Positions 15,193 to 23,094 are shown, counted from the stretch's first letter. The stretch is DNA of 23,275 bases from an uncultured Prevotella sp. (GCA_900556465.1 USPK01000025.1:1-23275); one strand, 5' to 3'. The notes: generated by a model from the sequence alone, not told the origin. Made by a program: numbers and translations.

Positions 15193-15942
15193 TTAAAAAT
15201 TGAGGCTACACCCTATGCCGTAGGACGATTGCGCTTTTTTCCCGACCGGGGTCGATTCGATGACGGCCGGTTGGAGGCGCATGCTCAAGTCGGGCGAGAT
15301 GTCGAAGACCGAGAGTTGTGCGTCGACGTAAGCATCTATGACGGAGATGAGGTAGACGCCGACGAAGCAGAATACGCTCAGGTCGCGGAAGCGGCGGTAG
15401 CGGTCGCGGCGGTTCTTGAAGAGTTCCTTGAACTGCTCTTCCCGTCCCGTGATGTCGTAGCGCGGGGGGAGCATGTCCATATAGCTGTCCGTCGTCGGGT
15501 CGTCGTCCATGATGTCGAGATAGGCCTGCGAGTAGTCGTGGTACATCTGCTGGTTCCACATCAGGGCGTAGGTGCATCCCAGAAAGCCCCCGTAGATGAT
15601 GGGCAGTTTCCAGAATTTACGGTTATAGATTTGTCCCGCACCGGGCAGCACGAGCGAGAGCCAGAGTGCCCTTTTCGGGTCGGGGACGAATTGCTTTCTG
15701 ATTTTGAGCTCCTGGGGCGCGTCCTTCAGGAGTGAGTCGTTCACTTGCGCGAGGCGGGCCGTGTCGGTTTCCGCCGCGGCCGTGCGGAGCCGGACGGTGT
15801 CGGTCCGCGGTTCGAGTGTCCTGGCCGTGTCGGGCTTTTCCTTCAGGATAAGCCGGGCCTGGGCCGCAGCTTCCGCGCCACCGGCCAGCGTGCCTGCCCA
15901 TAGCAGACTGAGGAAACAGATAAGCGCCTTGCAGACTTTCAT
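15193..15942 (-). CDS. DUF5683-like membrane protein
   Basis: 249 residues of unknown function. A signal-like hydrophobic N-terminus (1-28) is followed by a Thr/Asp/Arg-rich stretch (about 35-75). Next come the family-typical WLSLVLPGAGQIYNRKFWKLPIIYGG (about 93-118, membrane-inserted), YALMWNQQ, a charged segment with RDRYRRFRDLSVF, and another hydrophobic span (about 193-206) with DAYVDAQL. Proteins of this type are common in Bacteroidota directly downstream of parAB. The start overlaps the parB stop (ATGA at 15939-15942), so translation is coupled. A role in the cell envelope or division is only suggested by its neighbours, ParB and a peptidoglycan hydrolase. Confidence 0.8.
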   Translation of the reverse strand: MKVCKALICFLSLLWAGTLAGGAEAAAQARLILKEKPDTARTLEPRTDTVRLRTAAAETDTARLAQVNDSLLKDAPQELKIRKQFVPDPKRALWLSLVLPGAGQIYNRKFWKLPIIYGGFLGCTYALMWNQQMYHDYSQAYLDIMDDDPTTDSYMDMLPPRYDITGREEQFKELFKNRRDRYRRFRDLSVFCFVGVYLISVIDAYVDAQLSVFDISPDLSMRLQPAVIESTPVGKKAQSSYGIGCSLNF

Positions 15943-16835
15943 CCTTTCATTCTGTCGAAGAGACTAATGATGCGCTCCAGCTCCTCTTCCGACGAGAAAG
16001 GGATACTGATTTTGCCTTTGCCCTGACTGGAGCAGGTCATCTGGACCTTCGTGTGGAAAAAGTCAGACAGGCGGGAGCGCAGCGTGTGATACTCCTCCGG
16101 GAGGCGGCGGCTGCTTTTGTCCGTCAGTTGCCGGCGCCCGCTCTTCACGGTCTCACCGTTGTTGAGCGCCTTGACCATTTCCTCTACCTGCCGCACGGAG
16201 TAGCCTTTTTCCTTGATTTCTCCGAAGAGCTTCACCTGTAGCGACGGTTTGTTGAGTCCCAGCAGGGCACGGGCGTGCCCCTGGTCCACTTCTTTGTTCT
16301 GTAAGGCCACCTGCACCTGGGCCGGGAGTTTGAGCAGGCGCAGGTAGTTGGCTATGGTGGCGCGGTTTTTCCCCACCTTTTCGGACAGTTGGTCCTGCGT
16401 CAGGTGGTATTGCTCTATCAGGTTCTGGTAGGCCAGGGCGATTTCGATGGCGTTCAGGTCCTCGCGCTGTATGTTCTCTACGAGGGCCATCTGCATCATG
16501 TTCTCGTCGTCGGCGGTCCGGATGTAGGCCGGTATGCTGTTGAGCCCCGCCATCTGTGAGGCGCGCCAGCGTCGTTCGCCCGCGATGATCTGGTACGTGC
16601 CGTCTTCCATCTGCCTTAGGGTGATGGGCTGGATGATGCCGATCTGGCGGATGCTCTCCGCCAGTTCTTCCAGCGCGGCCTGGTCGAATTCGCGGCGCGG
16701 TTGGTTGGGGTTCGCTTTGATTTTATAGAGGGGCACCTCGTTTATGGATGAGGAACCGTTGGTGTGGACCTCTTCCGTCGAGATGAGGGCGTCGAGACCG
16801 CGCCCCAGGGCGGGATATTTCTTGTGTACAGCCAT
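15939..16835 (-). CDS. parB: chromosome-partitioning protein ParB (Spo0J/Noc family)
   Basis: 298-residue DNA-binding CTPase that loads at parS and spreads to organise the origin region. The N-terminal GRGLDALIS (11-19) is the usual ParA-stimulating segment. The ParB/Srx CTP-binding domain includes NPNQPRREF (42-50) and GERRWRA (86-92). The central helix-turn-helix region is LTQDQLSEKVGKNRATIANY (about 145-164). The C-terminal domain (about 240-298) is for dimerisation. The ATG at 16835 starts MAVHKKYPALGRGL. It lies 39 bases downstream of parA and overlaps the DUF5683-like gene by four bases. No full parS site was seen in the window. Confidence 0.96.
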   Translation of the reverse strand: MAVHKKYPALGRGLDALISTEEVHTNGSSSINEVPLYKIKANPNQPRREFDQAALEELAESIRQIGIIQPITLRQMEDGTYQIIAGERRWRASQMAGLNSIPAYIRTADDENMMQMALVENIQREDLNAIEIALAYQNLIEQYHLTQDQLSEKVGKNRATIANYLRLLKLPAQVQVALQNKEVDQGHARALLGLNKPSLQVKLFGEIKEKGYSVRQVEEMVKALNNGETVKSGRRQLTDKSSRRLPEEYHTLRSRLSDFFHTKVQMTCSSQGKGKISIPFSSEEELERIISLFDRMKG

Positions 16836-16874
16836 GTTCTATTTTAGTCTACTGCAATAGGGAGACGCTGCGGC

Positions 16875-17639
16875 TCAGGAGTTCTTCAGAATAATCTCCT
16901 TGGCCAGCGACAGGTGGTTCTTCGCACCGGTCGAGTCCGCGTCGTACAGGATGGCGGGCAAGCCGTGACTGGGCGCTTCGGAGAGTTTCACGTTACGCTG
17001 GATGACGGTCTTGAATACGAGCTCCTGGAAATGGCGCTTCACTTCGTCGTAAATTTGATTAGCCAGGCGCAGGCGACTGTCGTACATCGTCAGCAGGAAG
17101 CCTTCGATTTCGAGCCCGGGGTTGAGCTTCTTCTTGATAATCTTAATGGTGTTGAGCAGCTTGCTTATCCCTTCGAGGGCGAAGTACTCGCACTGTACGG
17201 GGATGATGACGGAGTCGGCCGCCGTGAGGGCGTTCACTGTGATGAGGCCTAAGGAGGGCGAGCAATCGATGAGGATGAAGTCGTACTCCGACTTGACGGG
17301 TGTGAGCAGGTTGCGGAACACGTACTCGCGGTTCTGGAAGTTGAGCATCTCCACCTCTGCGCCGACGAGGTCGATGTGGGAGGGGACGATGTCCAAGCGT
17401 TCGATGTCCGTCGTGTAGATAGCTTCGCGCAAGTCGGCCTGGTTGATGAGACACTCGTAGATGGAGCAGTCCACCTTGCTCAGGTCCACGCCCAAGCCCG
17501 AGGAGGCGTTGGCCTGCGGGTCGGCGTCGATGAGGAGCACCTTCTTTTCCAGTGTCGCGAGCGAGGCAGCCAGGTTCATCGACGTCGTAGTTTTGCCGAC
17601 GCCACCCTTTTGGTTTGCTAATGCAATGATTTTGCCCAT
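16875..17639 (-). CDS. parA: chromosome-partitioning ATPase ParA (Soj)
   Basis: 254-residue deviant Walker ATPase that segregates ParB-parS complexes along the nucleoid. The deviant Walker A KGGVGKTT (11-18) has signature Lys11. LIDADPQANAS (36-46) and FILIDCSPSLGLITVNAL are the switch and Walker B regions. Length and absence of an N-terminal HTH mark it as a chromosomal Soj-type rather than plasmid type Ia ParA. The ATG at 17639 lies about 57 bases from a perfect -7 element at 17696-17703. It is the first gene of the leftward operon parA-parB-DUF5683-mltD. Confidence 0.96.
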   Translation of the reverse strand: MGKIIALANQKGGVGKTTTSMNLAASLATLEKKVLLIDADPQANASSGLGVDLSKVDCSIYECLINQADLREAIYTTDIERLDIVPSHIDLVGAEVEMLNFQNREYVFRNLLTPVKSEYDFILIDCSPSLGLITVNALTAADSVIIPVQCEYFALEGISKLLNTIKIIKKKLNPGLEIEGFLLTMYDSRLRLANQIYDEVKRHFQELVFKTVIQRNVKLSEAPSHGLPAILYDADSTGAKNHLSLAKEIILKNS

Positions 17640-17695
17640 AATCGTAAGTTTGGTTGCCGTGCCGGGGCTGACCGGCGCAGGGCAACAATCCTCTG

Positions 17696-17703
17696 CAAAG
17701 GTA
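17696..17703 (-). promoter_or_regulatory. parA operon -7 element
   Basis: The minus strand reads TACCTTTG, a full match to TAnnTTTG, preceded by an A-rich tract. The leader to the parA ATG would be about 50 nt. No -33 element is clear. Confidence 0.65.
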
Positions 17704-17853
17704 GCAATTTTTCTTTGAACTGTCTGGCTTTATACATTTTTTGCGTCGCGCCGGCCTGTTATCTTACCGCCTTTTTCAGTTCAGCGGGCTGCAGGGCCTG
17801 TTTCCGCTTCTCCGCCGCCGGTTTTTCAGGCCACGCCGCCTGTTTTCCGGACC

Positions 17854-17937
17854 ACGGGGCCTATTCCCGTCGCCACGGGCCTTAGCCCCGTAAAAACTGG
17901 GCCTATTCCCGTAAAAACTGGCCCTAGCCCCGTTGTT
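17854..17937 (-). repeat. repeat cluster C: four 21-nt units with palindromic cores
   Basis: Units start at 17854, 17875, 17896 and 17917 with linkers CGCC, AAAA, AAAA and TGTT. Cores include ACGGGCCTTAGCCCCGT (17875-17891) and ACTGGGCCTATTCCCGT (17896-17912). Read on the minus strand, the three units at 17875-17933 match cluster A at 57 of 59 bases. Further degenerate units flank it, for example 17938-17954. Confidence 0.85.
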
Positions 17938-18103
17938 CCCGTTCTTAGCCGCGTGGCGGCGGCCCTTGTCGGGCCGGCGGCGAGGGGGCGCCGGGCCCTC
18001 CCGGAGCGTTGTCGGCCGGGCCGCGGGCGAGGCCGCCATGGGCCGGGGCCTGTCCCGCCGCGCATTTCTGCGGTCCGGCCGGGCACGGATGGCGTTTTTT
18101 TCG

Positions 18104-18111
18104 TACTTTTG
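18104..18111 (+). promoter_or_regulatory. surE -7 element
   Basis: TACTTTTG is a full match to TAnnTTTG, preceded by a seven-T run, with a leader of about 60 nt to the surE ATG. The same layout (T-run, CGTAC, TTTG) precedes the sulfatase gene on the other strand. Confidence 0.6.
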
Positions 18112-18179
18112 CCCTGCCTTAGGGCGTCGCGGGCGGCACGCGCCTGTCGCGGCGCCTTTCGGCGTCACCATTAGTAGTT

Positions 18180-18938
18180 ATGTCAAGACCTTATCTTCTC
18201 ATCTCCAACGACGACGGCGTATCGGCGAAAGGCATCAACTTCCTCGTCGAGACGCTGCGCCCCGTGGCCGACCTCCTGGTCGTAGCCCCCGACTCGCCCC
18301 GCTCCGGCGCGGGGTGTGCCATCTCGTCCGTCGTGCCCATCCATTACGACGTGTTGCGCCGGGAGCCGGGCCTCACGGTCTGTTCCTGTACCGGAACGCC
18401 GGTGGACTGCGTCAAGCTGGCGCTCAACGTATTTACCGACCGCAAGCCCGACTTGGTCGTAGGCGGCATCAATCATGGCGACAACTCGTCCGTCAATTCC
18501 CATTATTCCGGCACTATGGGCGTGGCCACAGAGGGCGCGCTCCAGGGCTATCCCGCCGTGGCCTTCTCGCTCTGCGACCATTCGCCCGACGCCGACTTTA
18601 CGCCCCTGGCGCCCTATCTGGTCGACTTCGTGTTCAAGGCCATAGCCGCCGGCCTGCCGCCCTACACGTGCCTCAACATCAACTTCCCCAAGCGCGAACG
18701 CTTTGAGGGCGTGCGCGTGTGCCGCATGGCCCGCAGCCGGTGGGAAAAGGAGCTGTCGCCCTGCCCCCGCCGCGACGACGACCGCTACTTCTGGCTCGTG
18801 GGCGAGTGCCGCGAGCTGGAGGCCGGGGCCGAGGACACGGACCGCTGGGCCCTGGCCCACGGCTATGTGGCCGTCACCCCGACGCAGCTCGACGTGACAG
18901 CCACGCAGCTCATCGACGTGCTGAAAAACGTGCTCTGA
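18180..18938 (+). CDS. surE: 5'/3'-nucleotidase SurE
   Basis: 252-residue metal-dependent phosphatase that dephosphorylates nucleoside 5'- and 3'-monophosphates, and in some species short polyphosphate. The N-terminal motif SNDDG (9-13) gives metal ligands Asp11 and Asp12. APDSPRSGAG (36-45) supplies Ser42, and GGINHGDN (95-102) supplies Asn98. YSGTMGVATEGA (109-120) is the family glycine-rich loop. Length is normal and no residue is missing. The ATG at 18180 is the only sensible start. lpxB follows after 69 bases without a terminator, so they probably form a two-gene operon. Confidence 0.96.
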   Translation: MSRPYLLISNDDGVSAKGINFLVETLRPVADLLVVAPDSPRSGAGCAISSVVPIHYDVLRREPGLTVCSCTGTPVDCVKLALNVFTDRKPDLVVGGINHGDNSSVNSHYSGTMGVATEGALQGYPAVAFSLCDHSPDADFTPLAPYLVDFVFKAIAAGLPPYTCLNINFPKRERFEGVRVCRMARSRWEKELSPCPRRDDDRYFWLVGECRELEAGAEDTDRWALAHGYVAVTPTQLDVTATQLIDVLKNVL

Positions 18939-19007
18939 GCCGCCGCGCCGCTCCCCGCGGGCCGCAACCGTCGGCGCGCGGCGTCCGTTCTCCGAAAACC
19001 GTATTCC

Positions 19008-20171
19008 ATGAAATACTTTCTCATTGCCGGCGAAGCGAGCGGCGACCTCCATGCCGCCCACCTGATGCAGGCGCTCGTGGCCGAGGACCCGTCGGCCGAC
19101 TTCCGCTACTTCGGCGGCGACCGCATGGTGGCCGTCGGCGGCCGTCTGCTCCGCCATTACCGCGACCTGGCCTACATGGGCTTCATCCCCGTCCTGCTCC
19201 ATCTGCGCACCATCCTGCGCGGCGTGAAGCAGTGCGAGGCCGCCATTGCCGAGTGGCGGCCGGACGTGGTGATACTGGTGGACTATCCCGGCTTTAACCT
19301 CCGGATTGCCCGCTTTGTCCGCGAGGCGGCGCTCTGCCCGGTCTTTTATTACATCTCCCCGAAGATTTGGGCCTGGAAGGAGCACCGCATCCACGCCATC
19401 CGGCGCGACGTGACCCATCTCTACTCCATCCTGCCCTTTGAAGTAGAGTTCTTTGAAGGGAAACACCATTACCCCATCACTTACGTAGGCAACCCGACGG
19501 TGGACGAGGTGGCCGCCTGGCAGGCCGCCCATCCCGCGGTCGCCGGACAGGCCGGCGAGGCCCCGCTCATCGCCCTGTTGCCCGGCTCGCGGCGCCAGGA
19601 GGTCGACGACAACTTGTCGCGCATGCTCCGCGCCGCTGCGCCCTATGCCGACCAGGGCTACCGCCTGGCCATTGCCTGCGCGCCGGCCCTGCCCCTGGAC
19701 TTCTACCGCCAGCTGCTGGACCGCTACTGGCCGGGTGCCCTGGAGCAGGACCGCTGCCGGCTCGTGGTGGACGGGACCTACGCCCTGCTCTCGCAGGCCG
19801 TGGCGGCGCTCGTCACGAGCGGCACCGCCACGCTCGAGACGGCTTTGTTCCGCGTGCCCCAAGTGGTGTGCTACTACGTGGGCTTCGGCTGGTTCGTCAG
19901 CCTTCTGCGCCGCCTTTTCCTCAAAGTACCCTACATCTCGCTCGTCAACCTCGTGTGTCGCGAGGAAGTAGTGCCCGAACTGGTGGCCGACGGGATGACG
20001 GTCGAGGCTGTACGCCGCCACCTCTCGGAAATCTTGCCGGGCGGTTCGCGCCGGGTCGCCATGCTCGAGGGTTATGCCCGCATGGCCGCGCGCCTGGGCG
20101 AGCCGGGTGCCCCCCGCCGGGCGGCGGCCGACATGGTAGCCCGCCTGCGCCGGGCACGGGGGGAGGGCTGA
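19008..20171 (+). CDS. lpxB: lipid-A-disaccharide synthase
   Basis: 387-residue GT19 glycosyltransferase at the inner face of the cytoplasmic membrane. It joins UDP-2,3-diacylglucosamine and lipid X into the beta-1,6 disaccharide of lipid A. Family motifs are GEASGDLH (8-15), YFGGDRM (34-40), the sequence DYPGFNLR (92-99), SPKIWAWKEHRI (117-128), LPGSRRQEV (191-199) and SGTATLETAL (271-280). Length is normal. It is co-oriented with surE and ends 24 bases before a perfect 18-bp hairpin shared with the convergent sulfatase gene. Its presence confirms an LPS-bearing outer membrane. Confidence 0.96.
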   Translation: MKYFLIAGEASGDLHAAHLMQALVAEDPSADFRYFGGDRMVAVGGRLLRHYRDLAYMGFIPVLLHLRTILRGVKQCEAAIAEWRPDVVILVDYPGFNLRIARFVREAALCPVFYYISPKIWAWKEHRIHAIRRDVTHLYSILPFEVEFFEGKHHYPITYVGNPTVDEVAAWQAAHPAVAGQAGEAPLIALLPGSRRQEVDDNLSRMLRAAAPYADQGYRLAIACAPALPLDFYRQLLDRYWPGALEQDRCRLVVDGTYALLSQAVAALVTSGTATLETALFRVPQVVCYYVGFGWFVSLLRRLFLKVPYISLVNLVCREEVVPELVADGMTVEAVRRHLSEILPGGSRRVAMLEGYARMAARLGEPGAPRRAAADMVARLRRARGEG

Positions 20172-20195
20172 CGCCGTCCCGTTTCCGGAAAACGA

Positions 20196-20236
20196 GACCG
20201 CGGCTGCGGGAACGAAGGGTTCCCGCAGCCGCGGTC
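20196..20236. terminator. perfect 18-bp hairpin between convergent lpxB and the sulfatase gene
   Basis: GACCGCGGCTGCGGGAAC (20196-20213) pairs perfectly with 20219-20236 around a five-base loop. On the plus strand GGCTTTA follows; on the minus strand TCGTTTTCC follows. It probably serves both genes, better for the minus strand. Confidence 0.75.
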
Positions 20237-20273
20237 GGCTTTATGGCCCGGGCTGCCGGGCCGGAGGGGCGGC

Positions 20274-21806
20274 CTATTGGGCGGCTCCGGCTTCGACGCG
20301 GCGGGCCACCTCTTGCAACTGCGTTACGATGTCGGGGTGCTCGGCCGCCACGTTGTCGCGCTCGTCGTTGTTCCCCGTGCGGCGGAACAACTGCGGCTCG
20401 CGGCTGTTACCGGTCTCGATGACCGGGCCCCAGCTGACCATCGGACCGCCCGTACGCGGCTCGATGTATTTCCACTCCTTGGTGCGCACTTCCACGTTGT
20501 GGTTGTTGCCCGTCGTAATGACGTAGCTGCGCTGACTGCCAGCGTTGCGTCCCAGCCAGGTGTCGAGGCAGTCGCGGCTGTCGGGCGCGGCGTTGTCCGG
20601 CAGCTTGGCGCCGATGAGGCGGGCCATCGAGGCCAGGGCGTCTATGTGCGAGACGAGGGCCGTATCCACGCGGCCGCCTTCGATATGTCCCGGCCAGCTC
20701 ACGATGAAGGGCACCGTCGTCCCCGCTTCGTAGGCGCTGTACTTCCCGCCGCGGAAGGGGCCGCCGGGCTTGTGGCTTCCGGCCAGCGCTACGGCCTCGT
20801 CGGCGTAGCCGTCGTCCAGCACGGGCCCGTTGTCGCTCGTGATGACGAGCAAGGTATTCTCTGCGATGCCCAAGCGGCGCAGCGTCTCCGTGATGCGGCC
20901 CACGGTCCAGTCGAACTGGAGGATGGCGTCGCCGCGCAGGCCCATCGGGCTCTTTCCCCTGAAACGGTCGCTCGGGTAACGGGGCACGTGGATGTCGTTC
21001 GTACAGAGGTAGAGGAAGAACGGACGCTCGCCGGCTTCGCGCTCTATGAAGGCGACGGCGTGGCTAACGATGGAGTCGGCGATGTGTTCGTCCTGCCACA
21101 GCGCCTTACCGCCGCCCTTCATGTAGCCAATGCGGCTGATGCCGTTCACGATGCTCATGTCGTGGCCGTGACTGGGCTTCAGCTTGGTCAGTAACTCCGG
21201 GTTGTCCTTGCCTGTGGGCTCGCCCGGGAAGTTTTGCCGGTAACTCACTTCGATAGGCGCCGAGGGGTCGTAGTTGGCCACGCGGCCGTTCTCGATATAG
21301 ACGCAAGGCACGCGGTCGGCCGTAGCGGCCATGATGTAAGAGTAGTCGAAGCCCAGGTCTGTGAGGTTGGGCGTGATGGTAGTGTTCCAGTCCTGCTGGC
21401 CAGTCTTCGCACCCAGTCCCAGGTGCCACTTGCCGACGGCGGCAGTGGCGTAGCCGCGTTGCCGAAACGCGTCGGCCAGGGTGTATTGCTCCGGACGGAT
21501 GATGAGTGCGGCGTTGCCTGCGGCGACACCGGTGTCGGGCCGGCGGAAAGAGTACTCGCCCGTCAGGAGTGAGTAGCGCGACGGCGTGCTTGTGGAAGCC
21601 ACCGCGTGGGCGTCGACAAAGCGCACGCCGGCCTGGGCCACGCTGTCGGTGGCCGGGGTCTGGACGCGCTCCGCGCCGTAGCAGGACAGGTCGCCGTAGC
21701 CCAGGTCGTCGGCCACGAGGAAAATCACGTTGGGCGTCTGTTGCTGCTGCGCCGCGGCGCCGGCGGCGGCCAGGCCCATGAGGGGAAGGAGATAACGGGG
21801 ATTCAT
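20274..21806 (-). CDS. secreted sulfatase (S1 family, Ser-type)
   Basis: 510 residues. A signal peptide (1-~20, MNPRYLLPLMGLAAAGAAAQ) predicts periplasmic or surface location. Metal ligands Asp33/Asp34 lie in ADDLGYGD. The formylglycine motif is S-T-P-S-R (73-77), with Ser73 rather than Cys, so maturation needs an anaerobic radical-SAM sulfatase-maturating enzyme. GKWHLG (125-130), His273 in NDIHVP, SDNGP (Asp325, Asn326) and GGKYSAYEAG (Lys355) complete the active site. Such enzymes desulfate host mucin or glycosaminoglycan sugars, or algal glycans; the exact linkage cannot be inferred. No maturase, SusC/SusD or glycosidase lies nearby, so it is an isolated glycan enzyme. A -7 element lies at 21879-21886. 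Confidence 0.93.
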   Translation of the reverse strand: MNPRYLLPLMGLAAAGAAAQQQQTPNVIFLVADDLGYGDLSCYGAERVQTPATDSVAQAGVRFVDAHAVASTSTPSRYSLLTGEYSFRRPDTGVAAGNAALIIRPEQYTLADAFRQRGYATAAVGKWHLGLGAKTGQQDWNTTITPNLTDLGFDYSYIMAATADRVPCVYIENGRVANYDPSAPIEVSYRQNFPGEPTGKDNPELLTKLKPSHGHDMSIVNGISRIGYMKGGGKALWQDEHIADSIVSHAVAFIEREAGERPFFLYLCTNDIHVPRYPSDRFRGKSPMGLRGDAILQFDWTVGRITETLRRLGIAENTLLVITSDNGPVLDDGYADEAVALAGSHKPGGPFRGGKYSAYEAGTTVPFIVSWPGHIEGGRVDTALVSHIDALASMARLIGAKLPDNAAPDSRDCLDTWLGRNAGSQRSYVITTGNNHNVEVRTKEWKYIEPRTGGPMVSWGPVIETGNSREPQLFRRTGNNDERDNVAAEHPDIVTQLQEVARRVEAGAAQ

Positions 21807-21878
21807 GGATGAGAGGGTTTAATATAAGGTAGGGCGGCCGGGCCTGTGTCCCGGAAGGGAGGCCCCGTCCGCCGGGGT

Positions 21879-21886
21879 CAAAGGTA
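21879..21886 (-). promoter_or_regulatory. sulfatase gene -7 element
   Basis: The minus strand reads TACCTTTG, a full TAnnTTTG match, directly after the T-run of the upstream terminator. The leader to the ATG at 21806 would be about 65 nt. Confidence 0.6.
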
Positions 21887-21890
21887 CGAC

Positions 21891-21925
21891 AAAAAAACGG
21901 GACGGCCCGCCGGTGTCCCGTTTTT
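21891..21925 (-). terminator. intrinsic terminator after the Fe-S aldo/keto reductase gene
   Basis: AAAAACGGGAC on the plus strand (21893-21903) pairs with GTCCCGTTTTT (21915-21925) around an 11-base loop. On the minus strand a seven-T run follows (21891-21897). It lies about 20 bases past the reductase stop. Confidence 0.85.
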
Positions 21926-21945
21926 CTCTGCGGTCGCGGCGGCGG

Positions 21946-23094
21946 TCAGTAGCCGAAGCGCTCTGCCGCCAGGCGCATCTGCCCGCGGATGTTCACGCCG
22001 AAGGGGCAGCGCTCCTCGCACTGGCCGCAGGCCAAGCACTCCGAGGCATGGTGACGGAGCAGCTTGTAGTGCTCCCGCACCGTCTCGGGCACGCACCCCT
22101 CCGCCTCGGTCAGGTTGTAGAACTTGTTGACGCTCGCAATGTCGATGCCCGCCGTGCACGGCGCGCAGTGGCCGCAGTACATGCAGTGGCCGCGCCAGCT
22201 GAACTGCTCGAGGCCCTGCATCACGTCCGTGTAGTCGCGCTCCCTGTCCGTCGCGCCGCACCATGCCGTGGCCGCGTCGAGTTCCTCCATGCTGTGACAG
22301 CCCACCATAACCGCCGCGACGGCGGGGCGAGTGAGTGCATACTCGATGCACTGGGCCGGCGTGAACGCCCGCCCGAAGGGCGAGCGCGCCGCGTTGAGCA
22401 GGTCACCGCCGCCGTAGACCTTCATCACGTCGATGCCTACCCCTTCGCGCTCGCACAGTTCGTAGAGCGCCTCGCGGTCGGGGTCGATGTTCTGCAACGG
22501 GTGGTCGTAACTCTTCTCCGCCCAGAGGTCCTCCACCTCCTCGGAGGCGGGCTGCAGGTCGTAGCACGGATTGATGGAGAAGAGCAACACGTCGATGCGT
22601 CCGCTGCGCACGGCCTGCTGCGCTACGACGGGGTTGTGGCTGCTCAGGCCGATGTGACGGATGCGCCCTTCGCGTTTCCACGCCTCGGCCATCTGCATCA
22701 CCGGGCCCTCGAGCACGGCCTTCAGGTCCCGTTCGTCGTCCACGTAGTGCACCATCCCGACGTCCACGTAGTCCGTCCCGAGCAAGCGCAAGGCTTCCTC
22801 GAACGACGCCCTCGTTTTCTCCGGGTCGCGGGTGCGCAGGTACTGGCCGTCCTCCCAGACCGTGCAGAGATGGGCCTGGAGGACAAACCGGCTGCGCCGG
22901 CCCCGGAGCGCCTGCTCGATACGGCGGCGCAGGTCGGGATTGGGGGAGTAGAGATCCATAAAGTTGACGCCGCGCGCCATGGCGGCGTCCATCAGGCTGC
23001 ACGTATCCTCGGGCGAAAGGCCCATAAAGCCCTCGCAGCCCAGACTGACGGCGCTCACGCGCAGCCCGGTGCGGCCCAGTGTTCGGTATTCCAT
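21946..23094 (-). CDS. aldo/keto reductase with C-terminal ferredoxin-like domain
   Basis: 382 residues from the ATG at 23094 (MEYRTLGRTGLRVSAV). The TIM barrel (about 1-290) keeps Asp47 and Tyr49 in MDLYSPNP and His116 in MVHYVD, but the usual catalytic lysine strand reads FVLQAHLC, with His75 near where Lys is expected. The C-terminus carries two cysteine clusters, C304-x2-C-x2-C-x2-C313 and C353-x2-C-x2-C-x3-CP (363), typical of two 4Fe-4S clusters. This iron-sulfur branch is common in anaerobes and has no settled substrate; electron transfer rather than NADPH chemistry is possible. The start is ambiguous: in-frame ATGs also occur at 23100, 23163 and 23226 because a 63-bp tandem repeat covers the 5' end, and the frame stays open to the window edge. 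23094 fits the family. Confidence 0.88.
   Translation of the reverse strand: MEYRTLGRTGLRVSAVSLGCEGFMGLSPEDTCSLMDAAMARGVNFMDLYSPNPDLRRRIEQALRGRRSRFVLQAHLCTVWEDGQYLRTRDPEKTRASFEEALRLLGTDYVDVGMVHYVDDERDLKAVLEGPVMQMAEAWKREGRIRHIGLSSHNPVVAQQAVRSGRIDVLLFSINPCYDLQPASEEVEDLWAEKSYDHPLQNIDPDREALYELCEREGVGIDVMKVYGGGDLLNAARSPFGRAFTPAQCIEYALTRPAVAAVMVGCHSMEELDAATAWCGATDRERDYTDVMQGLEQFSWRGHCMYCGHCAPCTAGIDIASVNKFYNLTEAEGCVPETVREHYKLLRHHASECLACGQCEERCPFGVNIRGQMRLAAERFGY

Larger units (their letters stand above)
17640..18179. other. 540-base divergent region between parA and surE
   Basis: It holds the parA promoter (minus strand, 17696-17703), a pyrimidine-rich GC stretch with degenerate repeat units (about 17810-17853), repeat cluster C (17854-17937), a plain GC-rich segment, and the surE promoter (18104-18111). 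No protein gene is supported; the frames across it are low-complexity Arg/Pro/Gly-rich. Confidence 0.8.
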
